Positions 21,809-34,917 of a DNA stretch of 64,000 nt are shown piece after piece; position 1 is the first letter of the stretch, and every line of letters begins with the position of its first letter. The stretch is taken from the NCBI GenBank assembly GCA_009760855.2, contig WPIO01000023.1, positions 1,553,501 to 1,617,500 of the forward strand. The letters are read 5' to 3'. The notes below the pieces were generated by a model that made no database searches, had not been told where the DNA came from, and worked only from the letters and a program-made list of their open reading frames with translations. The translations under genes were made by a program, and so were the position numbers. Origin of the DNA: Cristatella mucedo. Lineage: Eukaryota; Bryozoa; Phylactolaemata; Cristatellidae.

Positions 21809-22700
21809 CAATCCACAGATGTAGGTGGGCGACTGAGGTGACAGTCCAAAGGGCACATTGACATTACTCTCCTAGTACGTTGCGATTGGCCTTGACCCGT
21901 GTGCCGGCATAATGAAACTTCTGATAAGGCGTCGTGAAGGGGAAAAGTCGATAGTGCTCATGCAAGTTAAAGTAGGAGCCGTAGGCAACCGGGTTCGGGA
22001 TCGCCCAATAAGGGCTATTCCGGCCACCTCTAGTAGCCTGCATGGCTGTAGGCCACGCATATCCACTAGCCGGACGCTGTCACCCCGGACCGTGAGGCGG
22101 GAATCGTCGACCAGACGGTAGCGTTCGATAAAAGCGAAGAACCCCTAGCGGCGTCGGGTCGGAGCGCGGCAGAGCAGTACTCAGCCAGAGCTTGGTCGCA
22201 TCCGGCCGCCGGTTTGTGGTCAGCAGTGGTCAGGCCTGCCACGGTAGGCGTCGTGGTCAGCTGGCCGCCGGACGGCGGTAGCCTACCTAGCAGGGAAGAG
22301 CAGCGTCCCGAGCTCTCGCCGAGCGTAATGGCATTGCTGAGGCTGTGCGTTTCGGACTCCAGCTGGGAAGCCGATCGGTCCCCGCTCCTGAGCGGGTGAG
22401 TTCAGTCTAGCCCCACCTGCTCTGAGACCCGCCTAACCAGGTAACCACCCGCTAATGTATCGAGGTCACGCTATCTACTTTATAATCAATCGAGTAAAGA
22501 CGAGACAACCCTCCACTATTGGTCGGTAAGCACACAAACCGCCAAATTGAGTAAGATCGACCAGTGCCCTCTTTTTGCCCCGAAGCACCTTGGTTTTAGA
22601 TGTGCATTTCCGAGAGCAAGGGATTTAGGCATAGCCAAGAGTGGATTAAAATCTATTGAGAGCATACATGCACGTAGATTTGAAAAATAGGGTAAATATA

Positions 22701-22844
22701 ATAAAAAATTTATTTATATAGCGCCCCAAGAGAACTTAATCTCTATTCAGGCGCTTCACATATGCCTCGGGGCTCGAGCCCACGACCCCAGTCAGACCGT
22801 GGTCGGAGCGAGCACCTTAACCGCTGGACCAAACCAGCTCGGCA
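22701..22844 (-). mobile_element. SINE B copy, full length
   Basis: Minus strand: CGAGCTGGTTTGGTCCAGCG (A-box region), GGTCGTGGGCTCGAGCCCCG (B-box region), then the tail GAATAGAGATTAAGTTCTCT and TGGGGCGCTATATAAATAAA. Good reference copy. Confidence 0.9.
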
Positions 22845-22970
22845 AATATAATTCATTTATATAGCGCCCCAAGAGAACTTAATCTCTATTCAGGCGCTTC
22901 ACATGTGCCTCGGGCCATGCCTCAGTCAGACCTTGGTCGGGGCGAGCACCTTAACCGCTAGACCAAACCA
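22845..22970 (-). mobile_element. SINE B copy with internal deletion, behind another
   Basis: Abuts the previous copy head to tail in the same orientation. Lacks part of the B-box region (AGGCATGGCCCGAGGCA). Confidence 0.85.
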
Positions 22971-23290
22971 GGGTGACCTATATGTATCTTTACAGTTAAC
23001 AGATTGGAGCTTTGTTTAGTTTTACGTAGCCATAGCACCTCCATAACTGCTGCTGCTACCGGTGCTGCTCGAGATTTGATCTACACGCTGAACACAAATC
23101 AGCTCACTTCATTAAGTGCGACTGCTGCTGTGCGGGATTTAATTCAGACGTTGGGCACGAATCTGCTCATATCACTTACCCGATCGACTTACAGATTGTG
23201 CCTGATCACACCGAAGTGCAATGGAAGACCACGGTGAGGGCCAGACCTCAAGCTGCTGTCTGGTGTCAACGAGCCTCACCTAGAAGATTC

Positions 23291-24500
23291 CTTGGTTCAG
23301 GTCACGTTCGACCGGGGTGACTTCGTTTTAAGGTCACCATCCCATCTTTACCAGTCTGTGTCGTGTGTTGGTCACATCTCTTCCAGCGGACCAGTTACCT
23401 GTGGAGTTCCACAAGGGTCGAATCCTCGGCCCCCTGCTTTCCCCATTCATTGGAAATCTTGCATGAAAGTGCCACGGGGCCATGTTGAATATCGTGTCTC
23501 TGCCGACGATATAAATCGTTACTGTTCATCTAGACCATCGGAATCAGTGAATTGACTGATAAACTGAATGCATGCCTTGCAGACATTCGATCCTGAATGT
23601 TAAGCCAGTTTTTTTTAAGCTAAACCACGATAATGGAATAAACCGAATTCCTACTCATAGGACGCGCTAAACGTTCGGATAGACTACGCTACAATGCTCT
23701 TCTAATTGGGGGTATTGTAGAACGACCCTCATTACGTGCTCATAATTTAGTTGTCCTCTTTGATGAATGCTTAAAGTTCAATAGTTTCAGTCAGAAGACC
23801 ACGCTCACACCGAGTAACTGAATTTGATCCCTATCCGCGGCTACCCAGAGAAACGGCTGCTTAAGATCTTGCTTGCTCGCTGGTTCTGTATAGATCGGAA
23901 TACAAAAACGCAGTAATGGTAGGACTACCAAAAATCCATTCAGACTTCATTTATTCAGTGATGAACATAGCTGCAAGGTTGGTGAATAAATCCAACAATA
24001 TATCAACTACGTGTATCTTCCTTTGTTGAAGGAAGTGCGCTGGCTCTCGGCTGGTCAACTGATACAGAGCACAGTTCTCACCCTGGCTCACAAGACCAGC
24101 CACCGCTTGGCTCTCTCCTTCGTACCGAAATGGCGCACTGGTTTTAGCCTCTGCGTTCTCTCTGGTTCTCTGTGGGCAATAAATTAGCTGCACGATTCTA
24201 TCGCTTAAAGGCTGTTTCCGAAGAAGCTCTTCTCTCTGCTTCCGTCCTGGACTGTGGGACTCGCTTCCAAAAATCTTGCACAGCGACATTTTCTCTCCAG
24301 TTGCCGACTGAGGCACATCTTTTCCAGCCGCCCTGGGCTGCTTGGAAGTAGCCGCCGCCCTGGGCTGCTACTTCCAAGCTACTCACTTCCTCGACTGCCC
24401 TCGTGACTCAGCTGTTCTTCTCACATTATCTTAGTTACGTGCGATGGAGTCTGCTGGTTACCACAAGCATATCGAAAGCTGCTTAGGCTTGGACTCGTAA
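23291..24500 (+). mobile_element. diverged LINE family 2-like reverse transcriptase copy
   Basis: Translates in pieces to SGPVTCGVPQGSN (reverse transcriptase GVPQGS motif) and VSADDINRYCSS (a degenerate [10 protein letters not shown] catalytic loop), then at 23630-23830 to a NDKTEFLLIGRAKRSDRL-like region, and at 24010-24500 to the C-terminal part with VLTLAHKxxH and a late AGYHK/GL end. Several frameshifts. Old and dead. Confidence 0.7.
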
Positions 24501-24535
24501 AAAACTCGCCAGCTTGGTTTGGCGAGTCGTGCATG

Positions 24536-24890
24536 ACGTAATTGCCACATTATAAGGAGTTCTCACGGACCTGCACTGACTTCCCATCAAGCAACGCAAC
24601 GACTTCAGGGTTTTGTCGCTCACTTTTAGGTACCTTTATTTGCTTTCTTCTGCTTACTCACCTCAACTACTTTCCTACCAGGCCAGGCTGCGTACCATCT
24701 GCTCTTCAGACTCAAGTCACTTAGCTGTGCCTCTTACCAATCTCTAGTTCTTTAGAGATTGTGCCCTCAGCTGCTGAAGCCTGGACCTCACTCCTGGCTG
24801 ACGTCATGACTTTCCCTGACTTACTATCTAAAAAGAAGCCAAAATCCCACCAGCTCTTTACTGCATTTATTCCGCCGGTGTGAATTGTCC
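24536..24890 (+). mobile_element. diverged LINE family 1-like 3' part
   Basis: Plus strand resembles CHITPLLTDLHWLPVKQRND and FRVLSLTFR before decaying. Directly follows the older copy in the same orientation. Confidence 0.6.
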
Positions 24891-25464
24891 TTTGTTTAGA
24901 TATGCATGCTGAAACTGAGGACGCAATGCAAATGTCATAGCAAACGAGCGTTACAGGAGAAGTCTGCAATTTTTCCAGAAGCATAAGAATTTTGACTTCA
25001 GCGTTATACCTTCTCAAGACAAACAGGGAGAATTTCCAAGTGCGATCAGTGAATTGCAGACTTAAACTCGCCCAACTCCGATCCTGCGCGGTGCATCATT
25101 TCTCTTCCAAAACAATTGCAGAGAAATTCTGAAATAGATGGCTCGCACAATGTTCGTCAAAGATTTTGGTTTGATCTTGTTTAGCATTCTCGCTTGTCCA
25201 CAGAATTCCTACTGTCGACTGATTTTGACACAACGAATTCAGGAAAGCTGTAGCTATCGCGAGCCTTCCTTACCGAACATGTTAGTTTGCGTCCTATGAC
25301 ACATCCGTATGCATAAAAGTAGGTCCTACGGATCACAATCGTAAATCGTGTTGATTTTAGGCCAGGCTGGTGGATCAGTACTTCCCATGGGAATTGTATC
25401 GGGGGGGGGGCCGATAACGGATTATTACAAGCCACTTGATTGCCGTGTCATGTATAAAATGGGG

Positions 25465-25629
25465 TGAGCTGATTCAACAGCCTCATTTATATAGCGCCAG
25501 AAGAGCCTTTGCGGCCATTACCGCCGCTTGCAGTGGGCAATATGGGGCCGCACACTGCAGGACTCGAACATACGACCTGGATATCGTGAAGAGCGACAAC
25601 AGCTTACCCCTGGGCTAAGATCCACGGGC
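25465..25629 (-). mobile_element. SINE A copy, diverged subfamily
   Basis: Same variant as 15670-15843: B box (TGTTCGAGTCCTGCAG), tail with CACTGCAAGCGGCGGTAATG and GAGGCTGTTGAATCAGCTCA, and GATATC in place of the inverted repeat. Confidence 0.8.
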
Positions 25630-26310
25630 CCCATAAATCATTACTTGCCGTCCTGATTATTATTTCCGTAGCTGATAATACATTGTGACGGCTATTTTTA
25701 TCGTTTTCCCTTGCACTCCGAATGTTATTACTGACAAACTTTTGTTATTTTAATTGGAAGGTCTCACTGCAGCGACCTGCGATTGAGCGGCGGCATTGCT
25801 GAGGCACTTGCTAAGTCTTGTGACATTCAAAAGCCACGTCAAAATGTGTTCAATTCAAATAAATCCTTAACTGACGAAACTAGGTAAACAGAAGCTAAAT
25901 AGTAATGCTTTCAAATGCCGAGTCATTTAATTCCCCTTCAGCACACCAGTATGTCTATAAGGCCATCTGCTATAAAGCTGCACGCATTCCTTACTAAACC
26001 TACGCAGAAAACTTTAAATCTCCAGGTTATCGCATGGTTTTCAATTTACCCTTGACATACAACTTGCAGCATGGTCAAGAATGCGTTGCACCAAACACTC
26101 TCTCGAGAATTGACGTTTTAAAACTTTCTAGGCATCTTCATAAAAATGCCAAAATCCTTAGTTGACCCTAATCATCCATTCACTGGGTGTTGTTGAGCTC
26201 TGGAAGTATTTTTTGAAACCAGAAATACCTTATTTTCGTTCTATGATTATTGCACATTACTTTTTGTCTTATACTTACTACTGCTTTGTTTCGCTTACTT
26301 TCTTAGTTTT
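25630..26310. other. no recognisable feature
   Basis: AT-rich unique-looking sequence with no exon or repeat family that I can name. Confidence 0.4.
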
Positions 26311-26454
26311 ATATATAATTCATTTGTATAGCGTCCCAAGAGAACTTAATCTCTATTCAGGGGTTTCACATGCGCCTCGGGGCTCGAGCCCACGACCTCA
26401 GTCAGACCTTGTTCGGGGCGAGCACTTTAACCGCTGGACCAAACCAGCTCGGCA
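26311..26454 (-). mobile_element. SINE B copy
   Basis: Full-length copy: CGAGCTGGTTTGGTCCAGCG head, GGTCGTGGGCTCGAGCCCCG, and LINE-like tail ending TACAAATGAATTATATATAA. Confidence 0.9.
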
Positions 26455-26619
26455 ACTTTGTTTTGATACCATAGCCCTTTAAAAATCCCTTTTTATATTT
26501 TCAACGGTGTCCGATTTTGTCCTCAACGCCGGGTCCACAGCCTATAATGCTTCAATACCAGAGTGGCAACCCTGCTATGAAGTCAACTGCATTGTCGTTC
26601 TTTGGATAAATAAAATAAA

Positions 26620-27420
26620 AAGGGCAGCGGTGACTTTCGGCCCCGACGCCCATTTCCCTATGGCTATGCGCACGCCTCCGGACGACTAGCCTACTACGCC
26701 GGCAGCCTAGGGTATTCGAGCGGCAGTCGGAGGATGTAAACAACCATTGCGGGCGGCTAGTGGCGAAGAGCGTTCGCGAACCTGTCAAATGCTGGCGCAA
26801 AATTATTAGCGGACGAAAATCTAGGAACGGACATTAGAATTCGCTGCGGCGGCTCCGGCGAAGGAACCATCCGGAGACCGCGGGCGTCGTCAGCCACTGA
26901 ATGAGCGCTAGAGTGGCGTCCGTTCGCGACCCGCGGTAATCGCAGTTCCTAGCTCGTTGCGCGACTGCGCTGCGGCCTCTCATTCGAACGTGTACTGTTT
27001 GTTTTTTATTTTCAGCGTAAATACGCTAAGCATTCTTCGAAAGCGGCTTTGGTACCGAATAGGTAGCTCGGGGCAGGTGCGACAACGCGTGCGGGACGGA
27101 CTTGGGCCGCCGCCGCCGCATGAGCCTGAGCTAGCGCCGCCGTAATATGGCGCCTTCAGTCCCTGAATTTGACAGACGAGATCTTGAAGCGAGTGCGATC
27201 TGAGTTGACCCATTGTACGTCGTCGGGCGGTGTAGCTGCCACTGTGTGAGACTCGCTGTCGTACATATGGGCCTCTGTTGCAGACCTTCGCTAGATGCAC
27301 GAAGCGAATGACGGATAAACTCTTCGCGGCTACAACATCTGCCTACCGCTGAACGCCTATGCGTTCGTCTTACGTACGATAACCGCGAGACTCTAAACAA
27401 TTTGAATAAGCAAGGAAGCA
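26620..27420. promoter_or_regulatory. CpG-rich island-like region
   Basis: Dense CpG (for example 26820-26960 and 27060-27260) with no coding exon recognised on either strand. Contains TAATATGGCGCC at about 27142. Could be a promoter for a gene or noncoding RNA whose exons I cannot see, or unmethylated intergenic DNA. Confidence 0.35.
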
Positions 27421-28590
27421 GACCAGCATGTGCAGCTGGTGTATGTACTGCACCTATCGATTATGGGTTCAAAGAAAATCTGCCAACGCGTAACACGGCG
27501 ACGAGATGCGATGCTGACTGTGTACTGTAATTTCAATAGTACCATTAAAGTATGTCGGCTTGAGTCGTCCTTAAAGTGGCAGACCTCTAGTCTTGCTCCC
27601 TCTCAACCCGGAATCCCTTGGACGGACACACCGCTTTCGGTTCCTGAGCTCCAAAGCCTAGGACTGGCCGCTGACTTGAGGCCTCCCCTGACTTATAATT
27701 TTAAAGCTTAGATAAAACCCACCTGCTCCTTACTCCATTTACTCTTTCCGCGTGAATTGTTTTCCTGTGCTTATGCGTGCTGCGATTGGGACTGCTGTCG
27801 ACACTGGTCGGGTTATAATGAAACGGCGGCTAGCCCGATTATGACTGCCGAGTTATTACTTGCCGGTTCTGAACTAAAGCGTCTAGCAACCGGCTACGTC
27901 ATAATCCATGGTTAGGCAGTAGAAAAGCTTGAGTCGTGTAATAGGCAGGCAGTTGCACCCGAGGCTGTAATCCACGCAGGAGTGGAGCACCAGACGTTGA
28001 GCCAGACGAGAGTTGCGCTCGTGGCTTCAAGCCGGTTGGCGGCTCAGTGGCGCTCTGGCCGCCGTACAAAACTTGCCGTACGCCATAGCCGTCGGCGCTC
28101 TGGACGTCTGTAACTCTCAGTCGCTATCGAATGAGCTTCTCTCCGCTACGGATATGGACTCGCCATCTTCAGTGACGAGCGCTCTTAATCGATGCCACTT
28201 TCCGTTTGCATCGGCGTATCTGCGCATGGTGAGGACGGCACCAGCAAAACCAGCCGAATTATGGTAGTTAATTATTACTCGCGATAATGCGACTATACGA
28301 TAGCCTATTGCCTAGGCTGTATAAAAGGCCGGCGCCCTGTGATAGGCGGGAGTCAGGATTCGAGACTCCGGCCATTGGCATCGGAGCTGCTGTGAACTCT
28401 AGGCCACACAGACCATTGTGTCATGGCCGCTGTTAAACGCCTACAGCAGTCCGCCGGTGTTAAATAGGTGCGTGTGCATTATGGATACGGACTTGATATG
28501 ATAAGGTATGAGAGCGCTCGTCGTCGCTGCCGTGTTTCGGCTACGGTCGGCATAACTGCACGTGTTAGTGCAGCACCTACAAGTGAGACG
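27421..28590. other. no gene recognised; isolated TATA box at 28320
   Basis: CpG-moderate sequence without a recognisable protein. A piece at about 27690-27790 resembles the sequence at 24830-24910 (degraded LINE 3' untranslated region). The perfect TATAAAAGG lies at 28320-28328 on the plus strand. Confidence 0.35.
28320..28328 (+). promoter_or_regulatory. TATA box-like element
   Basis: TATAAAAGG followed by GC-rich DNA. No transcript or reading frame downstream supports it, so it may be chance or part of an unrecognised element. Confidence 0.2.
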
Positions 28591-28732
28591 AAGTATGTCG
28601 GCTACCGAACGCGTACCGACAGCCAATTAGGCTGTGAATGCGGCGCTATACAAAACTCTCCTGCGTAACACCCACATAGTCTATATGACTTTGTGGAGTT
28701 ACAGACGGAGATACATTACATTACATTACAAG
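28591..28732 (+). mobile_element. LINE family 2 3' tail fragment
   Basis: Matches 1930-2070: TCGGCTACCGAACGCGTACC, ACAAAACTCTCCTGCGTAAC, then GGAGATACATTACATTACAT. The clean (ACATT)n tail defines this family's terminus. Confidence 0.88.
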
Positions 28733-30903
<2,171 letters not shown>

Positions 30904-31159
30904 TCACTCCTTCAAAAACTTCCACCTTATTTTGTCGATGCCATCGGAAATGGCTCGTTGTACCCGATGGCTTATGCCATTTAGGAGCTTGACAGTGACA
31001 TCTTTATCCTAGACGCACGACAGAGCGGCTAGCTCTGTAAAGAGTGCCACCTCGGCCGTGCCCCATATTATAAGCACCAGCATGCGAAGCCTCTGTTTAG
31101 GCAAAGTTGTAGGATAACCAAGTTTTGCTCTTTAATAGTTATGGGCGCAGATTGACCAT
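30904..31159 (-). pseudogene. epoxide hydrolase last-exon relic (third copy)
   Basis: Aligns end to end with exon 6 of genes A and B, from the splice acceptor (TTTTGTAG on the minus strand, before 31159) to the final TGA (30904-30906). Recognisable pieces include KLLNGISHRVQR and KFLKE. It is 256 bp instead of 257, so at least one base is missing near the start of the exon, and an in-frame TAG replaces a codon in the conserved CAYCEDVT segment. The surviving acceptor shows it came by genomic duplication and not from a processed mRNA. I could not find its other five exons nearby. Confidence 0.85.
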
Positions 31160-31355
31160 CTACAAAAGTGGTAGCGAAAATAATAGAATTGTATGTCAAT
31201 TAAGAAAAATCAGAATCGGATCTTCTTATCATAACAAATATTAAATGCAATCTGGCGGACATCAGAGTATCACAACCAAGTTCACTATCTGGTAGGAATC
31301 TGCATACCTAAGTATGGTTAATAACGAATATATTACAGTCGTTTGGGGCTATAGA

Positions 31356-31500
31356 AGCATTTAGTGGGTCCATGCGATACGTCCTTTATGTGCTTATGCG
31401 TGCTGGCACAGTCCATACTGCCACTAAGCATATTTTCATGCTGACCCTGTGCATGCTATCCCTAATCATGTTATTATTGTTGTTTATTGAGCATGCTACC
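31356..31500 (+). mobile_element. LINE family 1 3' fragment
   Basis: Plus strand: GCATTTAGTGGGTCCATGCG, TGCTTATGCGTGCTGGCACA and following 3' untranslated sequence; ends before the usual tail, at the family 2 tail that follows. Confidence 0.8.
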
Positions 31501-31503
31501 ACT

Positions 31504-31619
31504 AATGTAATGTAATGTAATGTATCTCCTTCAGTAACTCCACAAAGTCATAAAGACCGTGTGGGTGTTACGCAGGAGAGTTTTGTATAGCGCACTCACA
31601 GCCTAAGCGGCTTTCGGTA
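31504..31619 (-). mobile_element. LINE family 2 3' tail, severed from its body by an insertion
   Basis: Minus strand: TACCGAAAGCCGCTTAGGCT to GGAGATACATTACATTACAT. It continues the body at 33851-34653, which stops at GGTACCGAATGC; the missing middle is the family 1 element at 31620-33850. Confidence 0.85.
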
Positions 31620-33850
31620 ATAATAACATAATAATAATAATTCACTTGATAAAGCGCCCTCAGAGAACTTAATCTCTCTCTAGGCGCTTTACATTTGCTG
31701 TAAAGTGAAATGCAATTGAAAGGTAAGTAAAATCATGCTTGAAGAAACAAACGAAATGAATAATATGGTTAGGGGTGACATGCACAGGGTCAGCATGCAA
31801 ATGTGGTTAGTGGCAGCATGCACAGTGTCAGCACGCATAAGCACATCAAGGACGAATCACAGGGACCCACTGAATGCTGTCCTAAATAGGTGTGTTTTTA
31901 GGTTCCTTTTAAATGTGGTCAGGTCAGGGGATGTTCTGACGCAGGTCGGGAGAGAGTTCCAGGCTTTGGGAGCATATGAACTAAATGCACGGTCTCCAAA
32001 GGATTTGAGGTTTGTATGAGGTATTTCTAGACTGTTGGATTCCGAAAAGCGGGTGGTACGATGCTTGGCCTGATGGGGGAGTATGTCGGAGAGATAGGCG
32101 GGAGCCATAGAATGAATGGACCTAAAAGTGAGCGACAAAACCTTGAAGTCAATCCGTTGCTTGACTGGTAGCCAGTGCAGGTCGGCGAGAAGTGGAGTAA
32201 TGTGGCAACTGCGACGCTCACGACAGACAAGCCTAGCTGCAGAGTTTTGCACCAGCTGCAATCGCCTGATCGCACATGCTGGTAGGCCAGTGAGCAGTGA
32301 GTTGCAGAAGTCGAGACGAGATGTCACGAATGCATGGACCAACTTGGACGTGGTATCTTTATCTAAACAAGTCCGAATTTTAGCAATGTTATGAAGCTGA
32401 AAATAGGCGGATTTGACTGTGGAGCTGATGTGGTCGTCTAACGAGAGGTCGCTTTGGAATATGACACCTAGATTTCGAGCTGATTCAACTGGAGATATGC
32501 TGGCAGAGCCAATTTTGAGAGTCAGCCTTTCCAATCTCTGGATCACACTGGGTTTGCCCATAACTAGTAAGTTAGTTTTATCATTGTTAAGTTTTAGAAA
32601 ATTTGCTGCCATCCATGTGCGGATGTCATCAATGCATGCAGCTAGTGAGTTTAGAGAATTTGAGGTGCTCGAAGGCTGTGAGGGATCAAAGCAAAGGTAC
32701 AACTGAGTGTCATCTGCATAGAAGTGAAAGCCTAGATTGTGCTTGGCAATCACATCAGCAAGAGGCAGAGTATAAACCGTGAAAAGAACCGGACCTAGCA
32801 CTGAGCCCTGAGGTACTCCATATTTCAGAGGTACTTCAGATGATCTTTGTCCATTCACGTCAATACTCTGGAGTCTCCCACTGAGATAGGACCTGAACCA
32901 CTGCAGAGCAGTGCCAGTGATGCCCAGGCGAGATGGGAGGCGCTCTAGAAGAACTTTGTGATCGATGGTATCAAAAGCTGCCGAAAGATCAAGCAAAACA
33001 AGCAGAGACACTCTACCCATGTCTGCATTCCTAAGTAGGTCGTTGTATACCCGAAGCAATGCTGACTCTGTGGAGTGATTAGCTCTAAAGCCAGACTGGA
33101 ACTTACTAGCAAGGTGTGAGGTTTCGATATACGAGTTCAGCTGGTCCGCCACGACCCGTTCGAGTGTCTTTGATAGGAATGGTAGAAGGGAAACTGGGCG
33201 GTAGTTGCTCAAGTTCTCTTGGTCAAGTATAGCTTTCTTGAGAAGTGGCCTGACTACAGCTTTTTTGAAAGGTGCTGGGACATGACCTGAGGCTAATGAC
33301 ATATTAATTATGTTAGTTATGCATGGCAGCAGCAGATCAATGCAACGTAGGAGCAGGACAGTGGGAATAGGGTCCAGAGGACTTGTTGTCTTCTTTGATT
33401 GAGATACGAACTTTAGGACTAGATCACTAGTGACCTGCTTAAATGCAGACATTGAGATGCTGCCAAGAATCGAGGAACAGCATTCTAGTGGGGAGGTTGT
33501 CATCGCAGGGATGGATTATCTGATCTTGTCTATCTTCTGCACAAAGAATCGAGAGAAGCGATCGGCTAGATCATCATTAGGATCATCAGGTAATGTGCTA
33601 ATCTGGGAACGGTTGAGGAGATGGTTTATTGTCGACATCAGCATTTTTGGGTTGTGCATCTGTGATTCAACAATGTTTTTATAAAAACTAGACTTAGCCT
33701 TTGCTAGGATCGATTGGTACGATCTACAGTGGTCTTCATATGCCTGTCGATGGACAGTTAGTCCGGATCTTTTGTATGCTTTTTCAAGCTTTCGTTTAGT
33801 CGACTTGGCTAGTTTAATGTCTGCGGTAAACCATAGGCCGTCTGGGCTGC
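31620..33850 (-). mobile_element. LINE family 1 (L2-like), longest copy
   Basis: 5'-truncated element of about 2.2 kb with most of the reverse transcriptase protein, the 3' untranslated region (AAGCGCCTAGAGAGAGATTA, GAGGGCGCTTTATCAAGTG) and an ATT-rich tail at 31620-31642. The endonuclease region is missing. It lies inside a family 2 copy in the same orientation and is the best source for a family consensus here. Confidence 0.93.
31857..33503 (-). CDS. LINE family 1 reverse transcriptase (partial, inactive copy)
   Basis: 548-residue open frame of an L2/CR1-clade reverse transcriptase, the enzyme that copies element RNA into DNA at a nicked target. Motifs in order: [48 protein letters not shown] (first catalytic Asp), [27 protein letters not shown] (catalytic YADD), NLGVIFQSDLSL (later palm/thumb), then the C-terminal region with [14 protein letters not shown] and [13 protein letters not shown]. 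The frame continues upstream through an in-frame TAA at 33516-33518 into an NH2-terminal linker (KSTKRKLEKAYKRSGLT, KSSFYKNIV) up to about 33840. With that stop and the lost 5' end, the copy cannot be autonomous. Confidence 0.93.
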   Translation of the reverse strand: MTTSPLECCSSILGSISMSAFKQVTSDLVLKFVSQSKKTTSPLDPIPTVLLLRCIDLLLPCITNIINMSLASGHVPAPFKKAVVRPLLKKAILDQENLSNYRPVSLLPFLSKTLERVVADQLNSYIETSHLASKFQSGFRANHSTESALLRVYNDLLRNADMGRVSLLVLLDLSAAFDTIDHKVLLERLPSRLGITGTALQWFRSYLSGRLQSIDVNGQRSSEVPLKYGVPQGSVLGPVLFTVYTLPLADVIAKHNLGFHFYADDTQLYLCFDPSQPSSTSNSLNSLAACIDDIRTWMAANFLKLNNDKTNLLVMGKPSVIQRLERLTLKIGSASISPVESARNLGVIFQSDLSLDDHISSTVKSAYFQLHNIAKIRTCLDKDTTSKLVHAFVTSRLDFCNSLLTGLPACAIRRLQLVQNSAARLVCRERRSCHITPLLADLHWLPVKQRIDFKVLSLTFRSIHSMAPAYLSDILPHQAKHRTTRFSESNSLEIPHTNLKSFGDRAFSSYAPKAWNSLPTCVRTSPDLTTFKRNLKTHLFRTAFSGSL

Positions 33851-34653
33851 ATTCGGTACCCAACAGACTTTGTCTCATGCAACAAAGAGAAAGTGGGAAG
33901 CATAGCAGAGTTAGGAGAGCAGTTGAGGTAGTGAGTAGCATAGAAGTAGCAGTTCAGGACCGCTGAAAAAGATGTGTCATAGTCGGCAGTTGGAGAGTAG
34001 ATGTCGTTGCGTAAGAATTGTGGAAGCGAGTTCCACAGTCTAGGACCTGCAGAGCTAAAGCTTCTGTCGACAACTGTCTTTAAGCGGAGGAATGGGACAG
34101 CTAATTTATTGTCCATATAGGACCTGAGGGCGCGAACAGGCTGAAACTGATGCAGCAGTTCAGCTAGGTACGAAGGAGCTAAGCCGTGGCGGGCCTTGTG
34201 GGTCAGCGTAAGAACTTTGCTCTGTATCCTTTGCTCAACCGGCAACCAGCCTAGCTCTTTCAGCAGAGGTGACACGTGCTCAAACCGCTGGGACTTGAAG
34301 ACCAGCCTTGCAGCCATATTCATAGTCCGCTGTAGTGGCATAATAGCTTTCTTTGGTAGCCCAGCCAAAAGGGATTTACAATAATCAAGCCGAGACAGAA
34401 CTAAAGAGCTAGTTAAATTTTTTACGAGCCACTGTGGGAGACAGCTCCTAATCTTGGATAGGGATCGGATGTGATGGCTAGCTGTAGAGGCAGTCTTCTG
34501 AATGAAGCTTTTGAAATTGAGGCAGCTGTCGAACACGACACCTAGATTACGAGCACGTGGTGGAGGTCGCACAATAGCATCACCTATTAGAACAGCAAAG
34601 CCTTTTAATCCAGCCACACGCTTAGGGTGTCCTATGAGAAGCAGTTCGGTCAT
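33851..34653 (-). mobile_element. LINE family 2 body, interrupted by family 1
   Basis: Encodes about 265 residues of the C-terminal half of the family 2 protein without a stop: ELLLIGHPKRVAGLKG, ARNLGVVFDSCLNF, SRLDYCKSLLAGLPKKA, ARLVFKSQRFEHVSPLLKEL, FSSAGPRLWNSLP. Its 3' end lies beyond the family 1 insertion at 31504-31619. Confidence 0.9.
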
Positions 34654-34656
34654 TTG

Positions 34657-34756
34657 ATCGTGCTTTCTTTGCAGTAAACGTAAAGTACCTAGAAATAGAT
34701 TGAGTTCTCTGAGGGTGCTATATCAAATGTATTGTTATTATTATTGTTATTATTAT
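34657..34756 (+). mobile_element. LINE family 1 3' tail, opposite orientation
   Basis: Plus strand: GTAAAGTACCTAGAAATAGA, TTGAGTTCTCTGAGGGTGCT and a (TTATTATTG)-type tail. It abuts the truncated 5' end of the family 2 copy. Confidence 0.8.
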
Positions 34757-34917
34757 CCTATGGTAAATGCACTGAAATGCTGAGCCTGTTTTTCCAAGCT
34801 CCACAGGCTGCGATCAGAGGCATGCAGCCCAGCAGGATGATGAAGAAATGATGATAGTAATAATAAGAATAATGGTAATAATGATAACAATAACAGTGAT
34901 GATAATAATGGATCATT

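Noticed and set aside
31504-34756. An undescribed multigene system with several reverse transcriptases
   Set aside because: All frames match two related L2/CR1-type LINE families with truncations, nested insertion and terminal repeats, so they are transposon copies and not a host or defence system.
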